From: HTCC5015 sp051747425
Lineage (GTDB): Bacteria > Pseudomonadota > Gammaproteobacteria > HTCC5015
Assembly: GCA_051747425.1 (NCBI GenBank)
Contig: JBNJGD010000002.1
Coordinates: 62,001 to 126,000 of the forward strand
DNA: 64,000 nucleotides
Reading direction: 5' to 3'
Under the pieces are notes generated by a model. It saw only the letters and a list, made by a program, of their open reading frames with translations, did not search any database and was not told the DNA's origin. Positions 24,962 through 32,457 of this stretch are shown here, piece by piece (position 1 is the stretch's first letter; the number at the start of each line of letters is the position of its first letter). Both the position numbers and the translations under genes were made by a program.

Positions 24962-26452
24962 TCATGTCCTTCGATTTTTAAGGACTTCGGCCAGCTTTTT
25001 GACATCCATCGGTCGGGCCAGAAAATAGCCCTGGGCTTCGTGGCAGCCGAGCTGGGCCAGAGTGTCGCGCTGCTCTTCGGTTTCAATGCCTTCGGCGACA
25101 CAGATCATATTGAAGCCTCGCGCCATGCCGACAATAGCCTTGACGATCCCGTGCGCCTTGGGGTCATTTTCCAGGCCGTCGATAAAGCTTCGGTCGATTT
25201 TTACCTCGTCGATAGGCAAGTCACGCAAGATGGCCAGTGAGGTGTAGCCGGTTCCGAAGTCATCAATGGAAAAGCGGATGCCGCTGCGTTTGAGCTGCTC
25301 GATGATGGCCGTACTCTTGCCCATCTCGCTGAGCGCGGCGGTTTCGGTGATCTCCATTTGCAGCTTGCCGCTCAGACCGGTGGCCTTTTTAACTTCTTCC
25401 ACCAGTTTTTTCATTAACGCTGTGGAGTTGAATTCCACAGCGGATATATTGATTGAGACACGGTACAAATTATCCAGCAGTCCCGATTCCTCCAGTTCTT
25501 GATGGGCTTTCCTGATAACGAAAGAGGAAATTCGATCAATCAGGTTGTTTTGTTCGGCCAGGACGATGAACTGATCGGGTGGCACAAAGCCGAGCTCGGG
25601 ATGGTTCCAGCGGATCAGAACTTCCACACCATTAATTTTGCCACTCTGCAAATCGTATTGGGGCTGGTAGGCCAGGGTCAGGGATTCGTTGTCGATGGCC
25701 TCTCTCAAGTCCTCCAGCAACGCCTCCCGCTGCGACTCTTCTTCAGAGAGGGCCTTGTTGAAAAATTGAACACTGCGGTTGGCCATTTTGGCCTTGCCCA
25801 CTGCATCGCTGGCCGCCGCCATCAATTCCTTGGCGTTTTGGGCGTCGATGGGAGCAGTGGCGACCCCCAGCGCGCTCTCCAGTTCCTGATTGTGAGCACG
25901 GGCATTTTGGTCGAACACCTGGCGTAACTGATTGATGGCGGCTTCGGTCTGTTCGCGACTGTCACCGGTGAGCCGGGCCACGGCGAACTGGTCGGTGCCG
26001 AGGCGGCCGAGCAATGTGCCAGCGGTGTAGTTCTCTTTCAGGCGCCCGGCAAAGTCGCTCAGAATTCGGTCGGCACGGTCAAAGCCCACTGCCTGATTGA
26101 GCTTGGCGAAGTAGCGAATATCGAGATACATCAACACCACTGCCTGACCTGACGCACGGCGCTGGAGCAGAGCCTCGAGTTCGCGTTGAAAGGTATGGTG
26201 GCGCACCAGGCCGGTCAGGTCATCGAGTTCGTTGGTTGACTCAATCTGGCGCACGGCCTGCAAGACCATAAAAAAGAGCAACACCGATGTCACCGAGACA
26301 AAGAACCAGCCCTTGAGAATCTGCGCTCGGGTCAGGTCATCGGGCGAACCGATGAAGTACGCCAGAAGCATGTCCGAAAATATGATCCACAATCCGGCGA
26401 ACACGGCATAAAGCAATGCCGTCCGCACGGCTGGCCAAACGGGTTTTGTCAT
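24962..26452 (-). CDS. Membrane-anchored GGDEF/EAL cyclic di-GMP phosphodiesterase (degenerate GGDEF)
   Basis: 496 residues. Two N-terminal helices (about 10-30 and 47-66), a GGDEF domain (about 75-230) whose active-site motif is degenerate (RLGTDQFAV instead of GGDEF), and an EAL domain (about 240-490). The EAL signature reads EVLIRW (Val for Ala), but the metal-binding and loop-6 motifs are kept (NISAVEF, MEITETAAL, SIDDFGTGYTSL, KIDRSFI, AEGIET). I predict cyclic di-GMP hydrolysis with an inactive, possibly GTP-sensing cyclase half. No partner gene is adjacent. A copy of its last ~20 codons lies at 22153. Confidence 0.5.
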   Translation of the reverse strand: MTKPVWPAVRTALLYAVFAGLWIIFSDMLLAYFIGSPDDLTRAQILKGWFFVSVTSVLLFFMVLQAVRQIESTNELDDLTGLVRHHTFQRELEALLQRRASGQAVVLMYLDIRYFAKLNQAVGFDRADRILSDFAGRLKENYTAGTLLGRLGTDQFAVARLTGDSREQTEAAINQLRQVFDQNARAHNQELESALGVATAPIDAQNAKELMAAASDAVGKAKMANRSVQFFNKALSEEESQREALLEDLREAIDNESLTLAYQPQYDLQSGKINGVEVLIRWNHPELGFVPPDQFIVLAEQNNLIDRISSFVIRKAHQELEESGLLDNLYRVSINISAVEFNSTALMKKLVEEVKKATGLSGKLQMEITETAALSEMGKSTAIIEQLKRSGIRFSIDDFGTGYTSLAILRDLPIDEVKIDRSFIDGLENDPKAHGIVKAIVGMARGFNMICVAEGIETEEQRDTLAQLGCHEAQGYFLARPMDVKKLAEVLKNRRT

Positions 26453-26532
26453 CGTTATTTGCCCCCTTTTTTTATTTGCAGCCAGTCTAGCAGTTGGAAT
26501 TTATTGTCGCCATACGGCTACTATAACTCACC

Positions 26533-26561
26533 TTGACGCACAACGATGCTGTGCATAAAAT
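26533..26561 (+). promoter_or_regulatory. higBA promoter with overlapping palindromic operator
   Basis: -35 TTGACG (26533-26538), 17-base spacer, -10 TAAAAT (26556-26561). The spacer is almost filled by an inverted repeat, GCACAAC (26538-26544) and GCTGTGC (26548-26554), 6 of 7 positions matching. Autorepression by HigA bound there is the expected control. Confidence 0.5.
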
Positions 26562-26579
26562 ATCTACAAGGAAGGTACT

Positions 26580-26873
26580 ATGGCCATCAATTTCAGGGAT
26601 GAGTGGCTTGAGGCGTTCTACGAGAACGACAAACGCCACAAAAAGATACCAGGTAATATTAAGGGCGCTCTGTTCAGAAAACTGCAAATTCTGGATGCGG
26701 CTACTCAGGAACTGGACTTGAAAACGCCTCCGGGAAACCGGCTGGAGCACCTGAAAGGAACCCTGTCCGGCTGGTGCTCTATCAGGGTAAACAAACAATA
26801 TCGCCTGATATTCCAATGGTGCGATGGAACAGCAGAGAATACTTACTTGGACCCCCATGATTACAGGGGCTAG
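26580..26873 (+). CDS. higB: HigB family toxin (RelE fold mRNA endonuclease)
   Basis: 97-residue HigB-type toxin, cutting mRNA on the ribosome. Visible are FYENDKRHKKIPGNIKGALFRKLQIL, PPGNRLEHLKGTLSGWCSIRVNKQYRLIFQW and a C-terminal YLDPHDYRG typical of the host-inhibition-of-growth family. AAGGAAGG precedes the ATG. The toxin gene comes first, as in higBA; its TAG ends 14 bases before the antitoxin ATG. Confidence 0.5.
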   Translation: MAINFRDEWLEAFYENDKRHKKIPGNIKGALFRKLQILDAATQELDLKTPPGNRLEHLKGTLSGWCSIRVNKQYRLIFQWCDGTAENTYLDPHDYRG

Positions 26874-26887
26874 TGGAGGATGAAGAG

Positions 26888-27199
26888 ATGAGAAACACAA
26901 AGCGCCGTCCGGTCACCGTGGGCCAAATGCTGGTTGCCGAATTCCTTGATCCCATGGGCATCGAAATCGCTGAACTGGCTGACGCCATGGGCGTCCACAG
27001 AAACACCTTAAGCCGCATCGTGCATGACAAAGGCACCTTGACCGCGCCAATGGCCATCAAGCTGGCCACTGCTTTGGGCAATACTCCCGAATTCTGGTTG
27101 AACATTCAGCATGCCGTTGAATTATGGGATATCGATCATAAAGCGTATGCAGAAGCGGCCGACAATGTCCGCCGGGTCAAGCCAAATCTGGCGGCGTAA
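26888..27199 (+). CDS. higA: HigA family antitoxin (HTH)
   Basis: 103-residue XRE-type helix-turn-helix protein, residues about 15-70 (LDPMGIEIAELADAMGVHRNTLSRIVHDKGTLT) with the HigA-style tail ALGNTPEFWLNIQHAVELWD. It binds HigB and represses the operon. I chose the ATG at 26888 because GGAGG lies 8 bases upstream; an in-frame GTG at 26873 would overlap the toxin stop. Confidence 0.5.
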   Translation: MRNTKRRPVTVGQMLVAEFLDPMGIEIAELADAMGVHRNTLSRIVHDKGTLTAPMAIKLATALGNTPEFWLNIQHAVELWDIDHKAYAEAADNVRRVKPNLAA

Positions 27200-27204
27200 A
27201 GCCG

Positions 27205-28071
27205 TTACTCCACATTCTGCACCTGCTCGCGCATTTGCTCGATCAGCACCTTGAGGTCGACGGCGTGCTGGGTGGTGTCGGCATCGTTGGACTTTGAGCC
27301 CAGGGTGTTGGCCTCGCGATTGAATTCCTGCATCAGAAAGTCCAGCCGGCGGCCGACGGGTTCCTTGCGCTTGAGTACATCCCGCGTCTCGGCGACGTGG
27401 GCCTCGAGGCGGTCCAGCTCCTCGTCGACATCCAGCTTCTGCGCGATCATCACCAGTTCCTGCTCCAGGCGGTCTTCGTTGACGGTCACATCCAGATCGG
27501 CCACCCGCTGGCGCAGTTTGTCGCGGATGGCGTCCAGCACCTGGGGGCGGCGATCGCGCACGGCGGCGACGATGGACTCGATACCGTCGAGCCGCTGCTC
27601 CAGCATGGCCTCGATGCGCTCGCCCTCGCGGCGGCGGGTGTCGATCAGTTCATCCAGCGCCTTTGTCAGGCCATCGGCCGCCGCCTGGCGCACGCTGTCC
27701 AGGTCGCTCTCGGGCTCCTGCACTACACCGGGCCAGCGCAGAATATCCAGTGGTGTGGGGCTGGGCGAGCCACCCATCATCTGGCCGATGCGGTCGCTGG
27801 CATCAATCACCTGCTGCGCCAAGGCATCGTCAATTTGCAGGTCGCCGCGCGGGCCGCTGGCCGGCTGATAGCGCAGGGCGCACTCCACCTTGCCCCGCCC
27901 CAGTTGTTTGCCCACGCGGTTGCGCACGGTCTGCTCCAGTCCGCGCAGGTCGTCGGGCATGCGCACAAAAGTTTCCAGATAGCGGTGGTTGACCGCGCGG
28001 ATTTCCCACACCAGCGAGCCCCACTCGCCACTGGTTTCGTGTCGCGCGAAGGCGGTCATGCTTTTGATCAT
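27205..28071 (-). CDS. yicC: YicC/YloC family endoribonuclease
   Basis: 288-residue protein of the YicC family, members of which act as RNA endonucleases and promote decay of small RNAs. The N-terminal MIKSMTAFARHE..WGSLVWEIRAVNHRYLE block, central LRWPGVVQEPE and C-terminal DVLKRKEPVGRRLDFLMQEFNREANTLGSKSND motifs are complete. The start at 28071 matches family N-termini. Divergent from rph, the common arrangement. Confidence 0.5.
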   Translation of the reverse strand: MIKSMTAFARHETSGEWGSLVWEIRAVNHRYLETFVRMPDDLRGLEQTVRNRVGKQLGRGKVECALRYQPASGPRGDLQIDDALAQQVIDASDRIGQMMGGSPSPTPLDILRWPGVVQEPESDLDSVRQAAADGLTKALDELIDTRRREGERIEAMLEQRLDGIESIVAAVRDRRPQVLDAIRDKLRQRVADLDVTVNEDRLEQELVMIAQKLDVDEELDRLEAHVAETRDVLKRKEPVGRRLDFLMQEFNREANTLGSKSNDADTTQHAVDLKVLIEQMREQVQNVE

Positions 28072-28125
28072 GCGTTGCGTCCCGGTTGCCTGATAAAACG
28101 AAAGAAAGGTGCGTGAATTGTGCCA

Positions 28126-28156
28126 TTCTGCAAAGGTCGGCGCGAATCCGTATAAT
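28126..28156 (+). promoter_or_regulatory. Candidate rph promoter
   Basis: A perfect -10 TATAAT at 28151-28156 lies 28 bases before the rph ATG. The best -35 I see (TTCTGC at 28126) has a long 19-base spacer, so only the -10 is convincing. Confidence 0.5.
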
Positions 28157-28183
28157 CGCGGCAAATTCAAACCCGAGGACACC

Positions 28184-28906
28184 ATGAGCCAACGACCCAG
28201 TGGGCGCCAGCCCGACCAGCTTCGCGATATCCGCATTACACGACACTACACCATGCACGCCGAGGGCTCGGTGATGGTGGAGTTCGGCCACACCAAGGTG
28301 CTGTGCACCGCCAGTGTGGAAGAGCGCGTGCCGCCTTTCCTTAAAGGCAAGGGTCAGGGCTGGGTGACGGCCGAGTACGGCATGCTGCCGCGCTCCACCG
28401 GTTCGCGCATGGGTCGCGAGGCGGCCCGGGGCAAGCAGTCGGGCCGCACCCAGGAAATCCAGCGTCTGATTGGCCGCAGCCTGCGCGCCGCGATTGATCT
28501 GGAAGGTCTGGGCGAGCGCCAGGTCACGCTGGATTGCGATGTCATCCAGGCCGACGGCGGCACCCGCACCGCCTCCATTACCGGTGCCTTTGTGGCGCTG
28601 ACCGACGCCATTAACGGCCTGATCAAAGACGGTTTTTTGAAGAAAAGCCCCCTGTTGGGACAAGTGGCCTCGGTATCGGTGGGCATCTTTGACGGCACGC
28701 CGGTACTGGACCTGGATTATCCCGAGGACTCCAGCGCCGAGACGGACATGAATGTCATCATGAACGACGCTGGCCACTTTATCGAAATCCAGGGCACCGC
28801 CGAGGGCCACGCCTTCCGCCGCGACGAACTCAACCAGCTGCTGGACCTGGCCGACAAGGGCATTCGCGAGTTGTTTGAAGCGCAGAGCTCTGCGCTGGCT
28901 GGTTAA
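28184..28906 (+). CDS. rph: Ribonuclease PH
   Basis: 240-residue phosphate-dependent 3'-5' exoribonuclease that trims tRNA 3' ends, working as a ring hexamer. Motifs: MSQRPSGRQPDQLRDIRITR, GSVMVEFGHTKVLCTASVEE, YGMLPRSTGSR, RSLRAAIDLEGLGERQVTLDCDVIQADGGTR and LDLDYPEDSSAETDMNVI. Full length. The ATG at 28184 follows GAGG and a strong -10 box. Confidence 0.5.
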   Translation: MSQRPSGRQPDQLRDIRITRHYTMHAEGSVMVEFGHTKVLCTASVEERVPPFLKGKGQGWVTAEYGMLPRSTGSRMGREAARGKQSGRTQEIQRLIGRSLRAAIDLEGLGERQVTLDCDVIQADGGTRTASITGAFVALTDAINGLIKDGFLKKSPLLGQVASVSVGIFDGTPVLDLDYPEDSSAETDMNVIMNDAGHFIEIQGTAEGHAFRRDELNQLLDLADKGIRELFEAQSSALAG

Positions 28907-28929
28907 CTCTCCCTCTACCCGACCCGCAG

Positions 28930-29000
28930 GGTGGAAGTCGCGCAGCGACCTCCACCACCCCACAACACCAACGGCGGAAGATGGCTTCGCCACATCCGCC
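28930..29000. repeat. Two REP-like palindromes between rph and rdgB
   Basis: First hairpin 28930-28956: arms GGTGGA-A-GTCGC and GCGAC-C-TCCACC round a 3-base loop. Second 28973-29000: outer arms GGCGGA/TCCGCC and inner TGGC/GCCA with TTC loop. They resemble repetitive extragenic palindromes and could stabilise the rph 3' end; no T-run follows, so they are not ordinary terminators. Confidence 0.5.
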
Positions 29001-29026
29001 CTACGGCCCCAACCAGTGGAGGCACC

Positions 29027-29629
29027 ATGAAAATTCGCGCGAACAAGCTGGTGCTGGCCACCGGCAATCCGGGCAAGGTCAGCGAGATGCAGGCGCTGCT
29101 GGCGCCGCTGGGGCTGGAGGTGTTGCCCCAGTCCAACTTCGACACGCCCGAGGCCGAGGAGACCGGCCTGAGTTTTGTCGAGAACGCCATCATCAAGGCG
29201 CGCAACGCCGCCCGCCACAGCGGCTGGGTCAGCGTGGCCGACGACTCCGGGCTGGAGGTGGACTTTCTCAAGGGCGCCCCCGGCATCTACTCGGCGCGCT
29301 ACTCCGGCCCCGAGGGCGACGACGCCACCAACAATAAAAAACTGCTCTACGAACTGCGCGGCGTGCCCGAGGGCCAGCGCACGGCACGCTTTCACTGCGC
29401 CCTGGCCCTGGTGCGCCACGAGGAAGACCCGGCGCCGCTGATCGTCCACGCCACCTGGGAGGGTCGCATTCTGGAGGCGCCGCGCGGCGAGCAGGGCTTC
29501 GGCTACGACCCGCTGTTCTTCGTCCCTGAAGAGGGCTGCAGCTCCGCCGAGCTGGATCGCGAACGCAAAAACCGCATCAGCCATCGCGGCCAGGCCATGC
29601 AGCAATTGCTGGAAATGCTAAAGGCTTAA
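29027..29629 (+). CDS. rdgB: XTP/dITP pyrophosphatase (RdgB/HAM1)
   Basis: 200-residue house-cleaning nucleotide pyrophosphatase that removes dITP, dXTP and related non-canonical nucleotides. It shows KLVLATGNPGKVSEMQALL, the ETGLSFVENAIIKARNAA helix, VADDSGLEVDFLKGAPGIYSARYSG, and FGYDPLFFVPEEG with RKNRISHRGQA at the end. GTGGAGG precedes the ATG at 29027. Confidence 0.5.
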   Translation: MKIRANKLVLATGNPGKVSEMQALLAPLGLEVLPQSNFDTPEAEETGLSFVENAIIKARNAARHSGWVSVADDSGLEVDFLKGAPGIYSARYSGPEGDDATNNKKLLYELRGVPEGQRTARFHCALALVRHEEDPAPLIVHATWEGRILEAPRGEQGFGYDPLFFVPEEGCSSAELDRERKNRISHRGQAMQQLLEMLKA

Positions 29630-29637
29630 GTCCGGAT

Positions 29638-29753
29638 CGTCATTGCGAACGCAGCGAAGCAATCTGTATAACCGTTGAGCAGGTCGCCGCGTCGGCTTGC
29701 GCCTCCTCGCGACGACACAACCCCTCTGTGCGCTCTGTGTCCTCTGTGGCTAA
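29638..29753. repeat. Second copy of dispersed intergenic repeat modules
   Basis: 29638-29665 matches, in reverse orientation, 26 of 28 bases of the module at 18734-18761; 29724-29753 matches the right end of the element at 18770-18799 (CTCTGTG... to ...CTGTGGCTAA). Thus modules of the MITE-like element recur here with different internal sequence, just upstream of hemW. Confidence 0.5.
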
Positions 29754-29788
29754 CGAATCCGATCAAGCTTTGTGGCAAAATCACCCCG

Positions 29789-30940
29789 GTGACTGTTATT
29801 TCCCCGCCGCCGCTGTCCCTGTATGTGCACCTGCCTTGGTGCGTGCGCAAGTGCCCCTATTGCGACTTCAACTCCCACGAACGCGACGACCTGCCCGAGT
29901 CCGAGTATGTCGACGCCCTGCTGCGCGACCTCGACTGGGAACTCGCTCAGAGCGACTGGACGCCGCGGCCGCTGGTGAGCATTTTCTTTGGCGGCGGTAC
30001 ACCCAGTCTGTTTTCCGCCGCTGCCATTGGCCGGGTTCTCGACGGCGCCCGGGAGCGGTTGGGTTTTGCCGAAGACATTGAAATCACTCTGGAGGCCAAT
30101 CCCGGTACCGCCGAAGCCGGTCGCTTTGCCGCCTACCGCGATGTCGGGGTCACCCGGCTTTCCATCGGCATTCAGAGCTTTGACGAGACGGCGCTGAAAA
30201 CGCTGGGCCGGATCCACGGCCGCCAGCAGGCCATCGACGCCGCCGAAATGGCCCACCGCGCCGAGCTGCCCCACGGCTTTAACCTGGATTTGATGTACGC
30301 CCTGCCGGAGCAATCACTGGACGGCGCCCTGGCCGATCTGGACCAGGCTCTGACACTGGCGCCGGACCACCTCTCCCACTACCAGCTCACTCTGGAGCCG
30401 GGCACCGCATTTTACTACCGCCCGCCCGGTCTGCCCGACGACGACGCCGCCTTTGCCATGCAGGAGGCCTGTCAGGCGCGGCTGGCCGGGGCCGGGTTTC
30501 AGCACTATGAGGTTTCGGCCTACGCCCGGCCCGGGCGCGAGTGTCGGCACAACCTCAACTACTGGCAGTTCGGCGACTATCTGGCCATCGGCGCCGGCGC
30601 CCACGGCAAACTGACAGACACAACCACCATTCACCGCCGCAGCAAGGTTAAAACCCCGGAAAAGTACCTGCGCGCGGCGGGCACCGATGCGGCGCTGGAT
30701 CAGCATCAAATGATCGAAACCGGACAGCTGGCCTTCGAGTTCATGCTCAACGCCCTGCGCCTGACCGGTGGCGTCGACGAGGCCCTGTTCGAGGCCCGCA
30801 CCGGGCTGCCACTGTCGACCATCGACGAGCGGCTGGCGACGCTGCGCCAGCGCGGTCTGCTGGCCGATGAGCTGGGCCGCATCCGCCCCAGCGAGCAGGG
30901 ACTGCGCTTTCTCAATGTCTTGATGGGGGAGTTTTTGTAG
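29789..30940 (+). CDS. hemW: Radical SAM protein HemW (heme chaperone)
   Basis: 383-residue radical-SAM protein with the CxxxCxxC cluster motif (WCVRKCPYCDFNSH, about residues 15-28), SIFFGGGTPSLF, ITLEANPGT and LSIGIQSFD; the C-terminal HemW region includes HNLNYWQFGDYLAIGAGAHG. Once annotated as coproporphyrinogen oxidase, HemW instead binds heme and delivers it to respiratory enzymes. The GTG at 29789 gives the standard N-terminus; no strong ribosome site is seen. It commonly follows rdgB, as here. Confidence 0.5.
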   Translation: MTVISPPPLSLYVHLPWCVRKCPYCDFNSHERDDLPESEYVDALLRDLDWELAQSDWTPRPLVSIFFGGGTPSLFSAAAIGRVLDGARERLGFAEDIEITLEANPGTAEAGRFAAYRDVGVTRLSIGIQSFDETALKTLGRIHGRQQAIDAAEMAHRAELPHGFNLDLMYALPEQSLDGALADLDQALTLAPDHLSHYQLTLEPGTAFYYRPPGLPDDDAAFAMQEACQARLAGAGFQHYEVSAYARPGRECRHNLNYWQFGDYLAIGAGAHGKLTDTTTIHRRSKVKTPEKYLRAAGTDAALDQHQMIETGQLAFEFMLNALRLTGGVDEALFEARTGLPLSTIDERLATLRQRGLLADELGRIRPSEQGLRFLNVLMGEFL

Positions 30941-31020
30941 GTCGATTGGCAATCAACGCCAAGGGTCTGCAGGAGGACAAAACTGGCCTACACTGGAAAG
31001 TCCCACAGCGGAGAAATGCC

Positions 31021-31221
31021 ATGTTTGCAGCGGACTTGAGAGACATCGATATCACCTGCCCCCACTGCGGCGCACAGTTCGTCAGCAGCGTGGACCCCTC
31101 GGTCGAGGATCAGGAGTATGTAGAGGATTGCCAGGTCTGTTGCGCCCCGATTCTGCTCAACCTTCACATCGACTGGAGCCACGAATCCATTCAGGTCGAT
31201 GCCCGGCGGGAAAACTTCTAG
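31021..31221 (+). CDS. CPXCG motif-containing cysteine-rich protein
   Basis: 66-residue small zinc-ribbon protein. The two knuckles are CPHCG (about 13-17) and CQVCC (about 38-42), 21 residues apart, with the typical EDQEYVEDCQVCC segment. Function unknown. Start at the ATG at 31021. Three bases separate its stop from the stop of the convergent gene. Confidence 0.5.
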   Translation: MFAADLRDIDITCPHCGAQFVSSVDPSVEDQEYVEDCQVCCAPILLNLHIDWSHESIQVDARRENF

Positions 31222-31223
31222 GG

Positions 31224-31736
31224 CTATTCCTCTTCCGCCGGCAACATCCCCTGGTCGCGGTAGCGCTGTTCGATTTGCTGCTTGAGGTTTTTTGCCTCCT
31301 TGAGAAGCTCCATGCCCCCCGCCGGACCCGCCTGTACCACGGGCGCTTTGTCTTCCGAAGCCGGCTCGCCTTGCTCGTTCTCCACCACGATCTTTTTCGG
31401 CGTAATGACCGTCAGTGGCGACAGGTCCTTGGCCCTCAACAGTTCCACACGCCGGGCATCTTTGGGGGGCTCATCGCCGTAGACCAAACCGCCATCCTCG
31501 GTGTACCAGCGAAAAATCACCCGCTCAGCGGCCAACTGGGTCGCTCGCTCCACAGCCCGGCTGGCCTGGTCGACGGTATTACTCTTTGCAGCGGCCGACA
31601 GATTGGCCTCAACCCCCTGCCAGCGGCTGACAGCGGTCCACGGGGTTTGTCCGGTTGTAAAGTAAAGGGCATAGGTGGCAAAGCCGATAGCGATGACCAC
31701 CATAGGTATCAACTTGAAAAAAATGAAGCGTTTCAC
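31224..31736 (-). CDS. Membrane-anchored protein with DUF4124-like segment
   Basis: 170 residues: one N-terminal hydrophobic helix (FFKLIPMVVIAIGFATYALYF), an Ala-rich helical part, then IFRWYTEDGGLVYGDEPPKDARRVE, which resembles the DUF4124 pattern (W.D..G...Y.D.PP). The C-terminal third is Lys/Glu/Gln-rich and probably coiled. Likely periplasmic; no function known. Confidence 0.5.
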   Translation of the reverse strand: MKRFIFFKLIPMVVIAIGFATYALYFTTGQTPWTAVSRWQGVEANLSAAAKSNTVDQASRAVERATQLAAERVIFRWYTEDGGLVYGDEPPKDARRVELLRAKDLSPLTVITPKKIVVENEQGEPASEDKAPVVQAGPAGGMELLKEAKNLKQQIEQRYRDQGMLPAEEE

Positions 31737-32000
31737 TGGCCTTCCCCGCCTTGAAATCGGCCGTCAGTATGCCGCTGCAACCCCGCTTTCGTCCAGACTG
31801 GCAAGGCATTTTATGCACACCACCCACAATATCCCATTATTCTTCACACATTCGTCACATAAGCTAAAGCGAAACAAGATAAAAAACCTGTAACCCATTG
31901 ACATAAATGAACTTAGTCCAGGTGTTTATTTTTTAACCATTTTGACAAAAATTCCCCGCTCACGGGCCTTTAGAGTACTTACCCTAAAACCATCCACACA

Positions 32001-32025
32001 GTTATCCACAGGTTCTGTGGATAAC
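32001..32025. promoter_or_regulatory. Inverted pair of perfect DnaA boxes
   Basis: TTATCCACA at 32002-32010 and its inverse TGTGGATAA at 32016-32024 form an 11-base perfect inverted repeat with a 3-base centre. Both are exact consensus DnaA boxes. The site lies about 80 bases upstream of the rpmE promoter and could be a DnaA-titrating or DnaA-regulated locus; no dnaA, dnaN or AT-rich 13-mer array is nearby, so oriC is not indicated. Confidence 0.5.
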
Positions 32026-32080
32026 GCACAGCCAGATTGTCCAACTCGCCGGGTGGCGCCCGACAGCGCGCATTTGGGGC

Positions 32081-32109
32081 TTGCTTCACGCCGGCAAACT
32101 GAGTAAGAT
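32081..32109 (+). promoter_or_regulatory. Candidate rpmE promoter
   Basis: -35 TTGCTT (32081-32086), 17-base spacer, -10 TAAGAT (32104-32109). Start would be near 32116, giving a leader of about 37 bases. Confidence 0.5.
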
Positions 32110-32152
32110 TGCCGCCCTTTCAAGATTGAACCGGCCGCGGGAGACTTTAACC

Positions 32153-32359
32153 ATGCGCGCAGACATCCACCCCAACTACACACCGGTACAGGTGACTTGC
32201 AGCTGCGGTAACAGCTTCGAGACGCGCTCCACCATCGGCAAGGACAGCGTTTCCATTGAAGTGTGCGCCAACTGTCACCCCTTCTTTACCGGCCAGCAAA
32301 AAATCATGGACTCCGCCGGCCAGGTCGACAAGTTCCGCAAGCGTTTCCGCCGCGGCTAA
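32153..32359 (+). CDS. rpmE: 50S ribosomal protein L31 (zinc-binding form)
   Basis: 68-residue ribosomal protein bridging the subunits. MRADIHPNYTPVQVTCSCGN, then RSTIG and VCANCHPFFTGQQK; the Cys pairs CSC and CANC make this the zinc-containing C+ form, which many bacteria swap for a Cys-less paralogue under zinc starvation. Start at 32153 fits the family; a terminator follows 26 bases after the stop. Confidence 0.5.
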   Translation: MRADIHPNYTPVQVTCSCGNSFETRSTIGKDSVSIEVCANCHPFFTGQQKIMDSAGQVDKFRKRFRRG

Positions 32360-32384
32360 GTCGGCTCCGCCGGACTCAACAAAT

Positions 32385-32409
32385 AAAGCGCCCTTGAGGC
32401 GCTTTTTTT
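32385..32409 (+). terminator. Terminator of rpmE
   Basis: Stem AGCGCC/GGCGCT with a 5-base loop followed by seven T. Confidence 0.5.
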
Positions 32410-32457
32410 GTGGCTGTACCTTTTGCCCAATGGCCACGCCTGTGGCATAACCGGAAG

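Larger units (their letters stand above)
31737..32152. other. 416-base intergenic region upstream of rpmE
   Basis: AT-richer than the flanks (about 31840-31950 especially), with no credible reading frame. Two TTGACA hexamers (31899-31904 and 31942-31947) lack a well-spaced -10. It holds the DnaA-box palindrome at 32001-32025 and the rpmE promoter at 32081-32109. Confidence 0.5.

Noticed and set aside
27830..29605. 591-codon minus-strand frame across rph and rdgB
   Set aside because: It crosses two complete genes and an intergenic hairpin region on the other strand and shows no domain.
32001..32025. Origin of replication
   Set aside because: Only two DnaA boxes and no dnaA, dnaN, gidA or rpmH gene or AT-rich 13-mers nearby.
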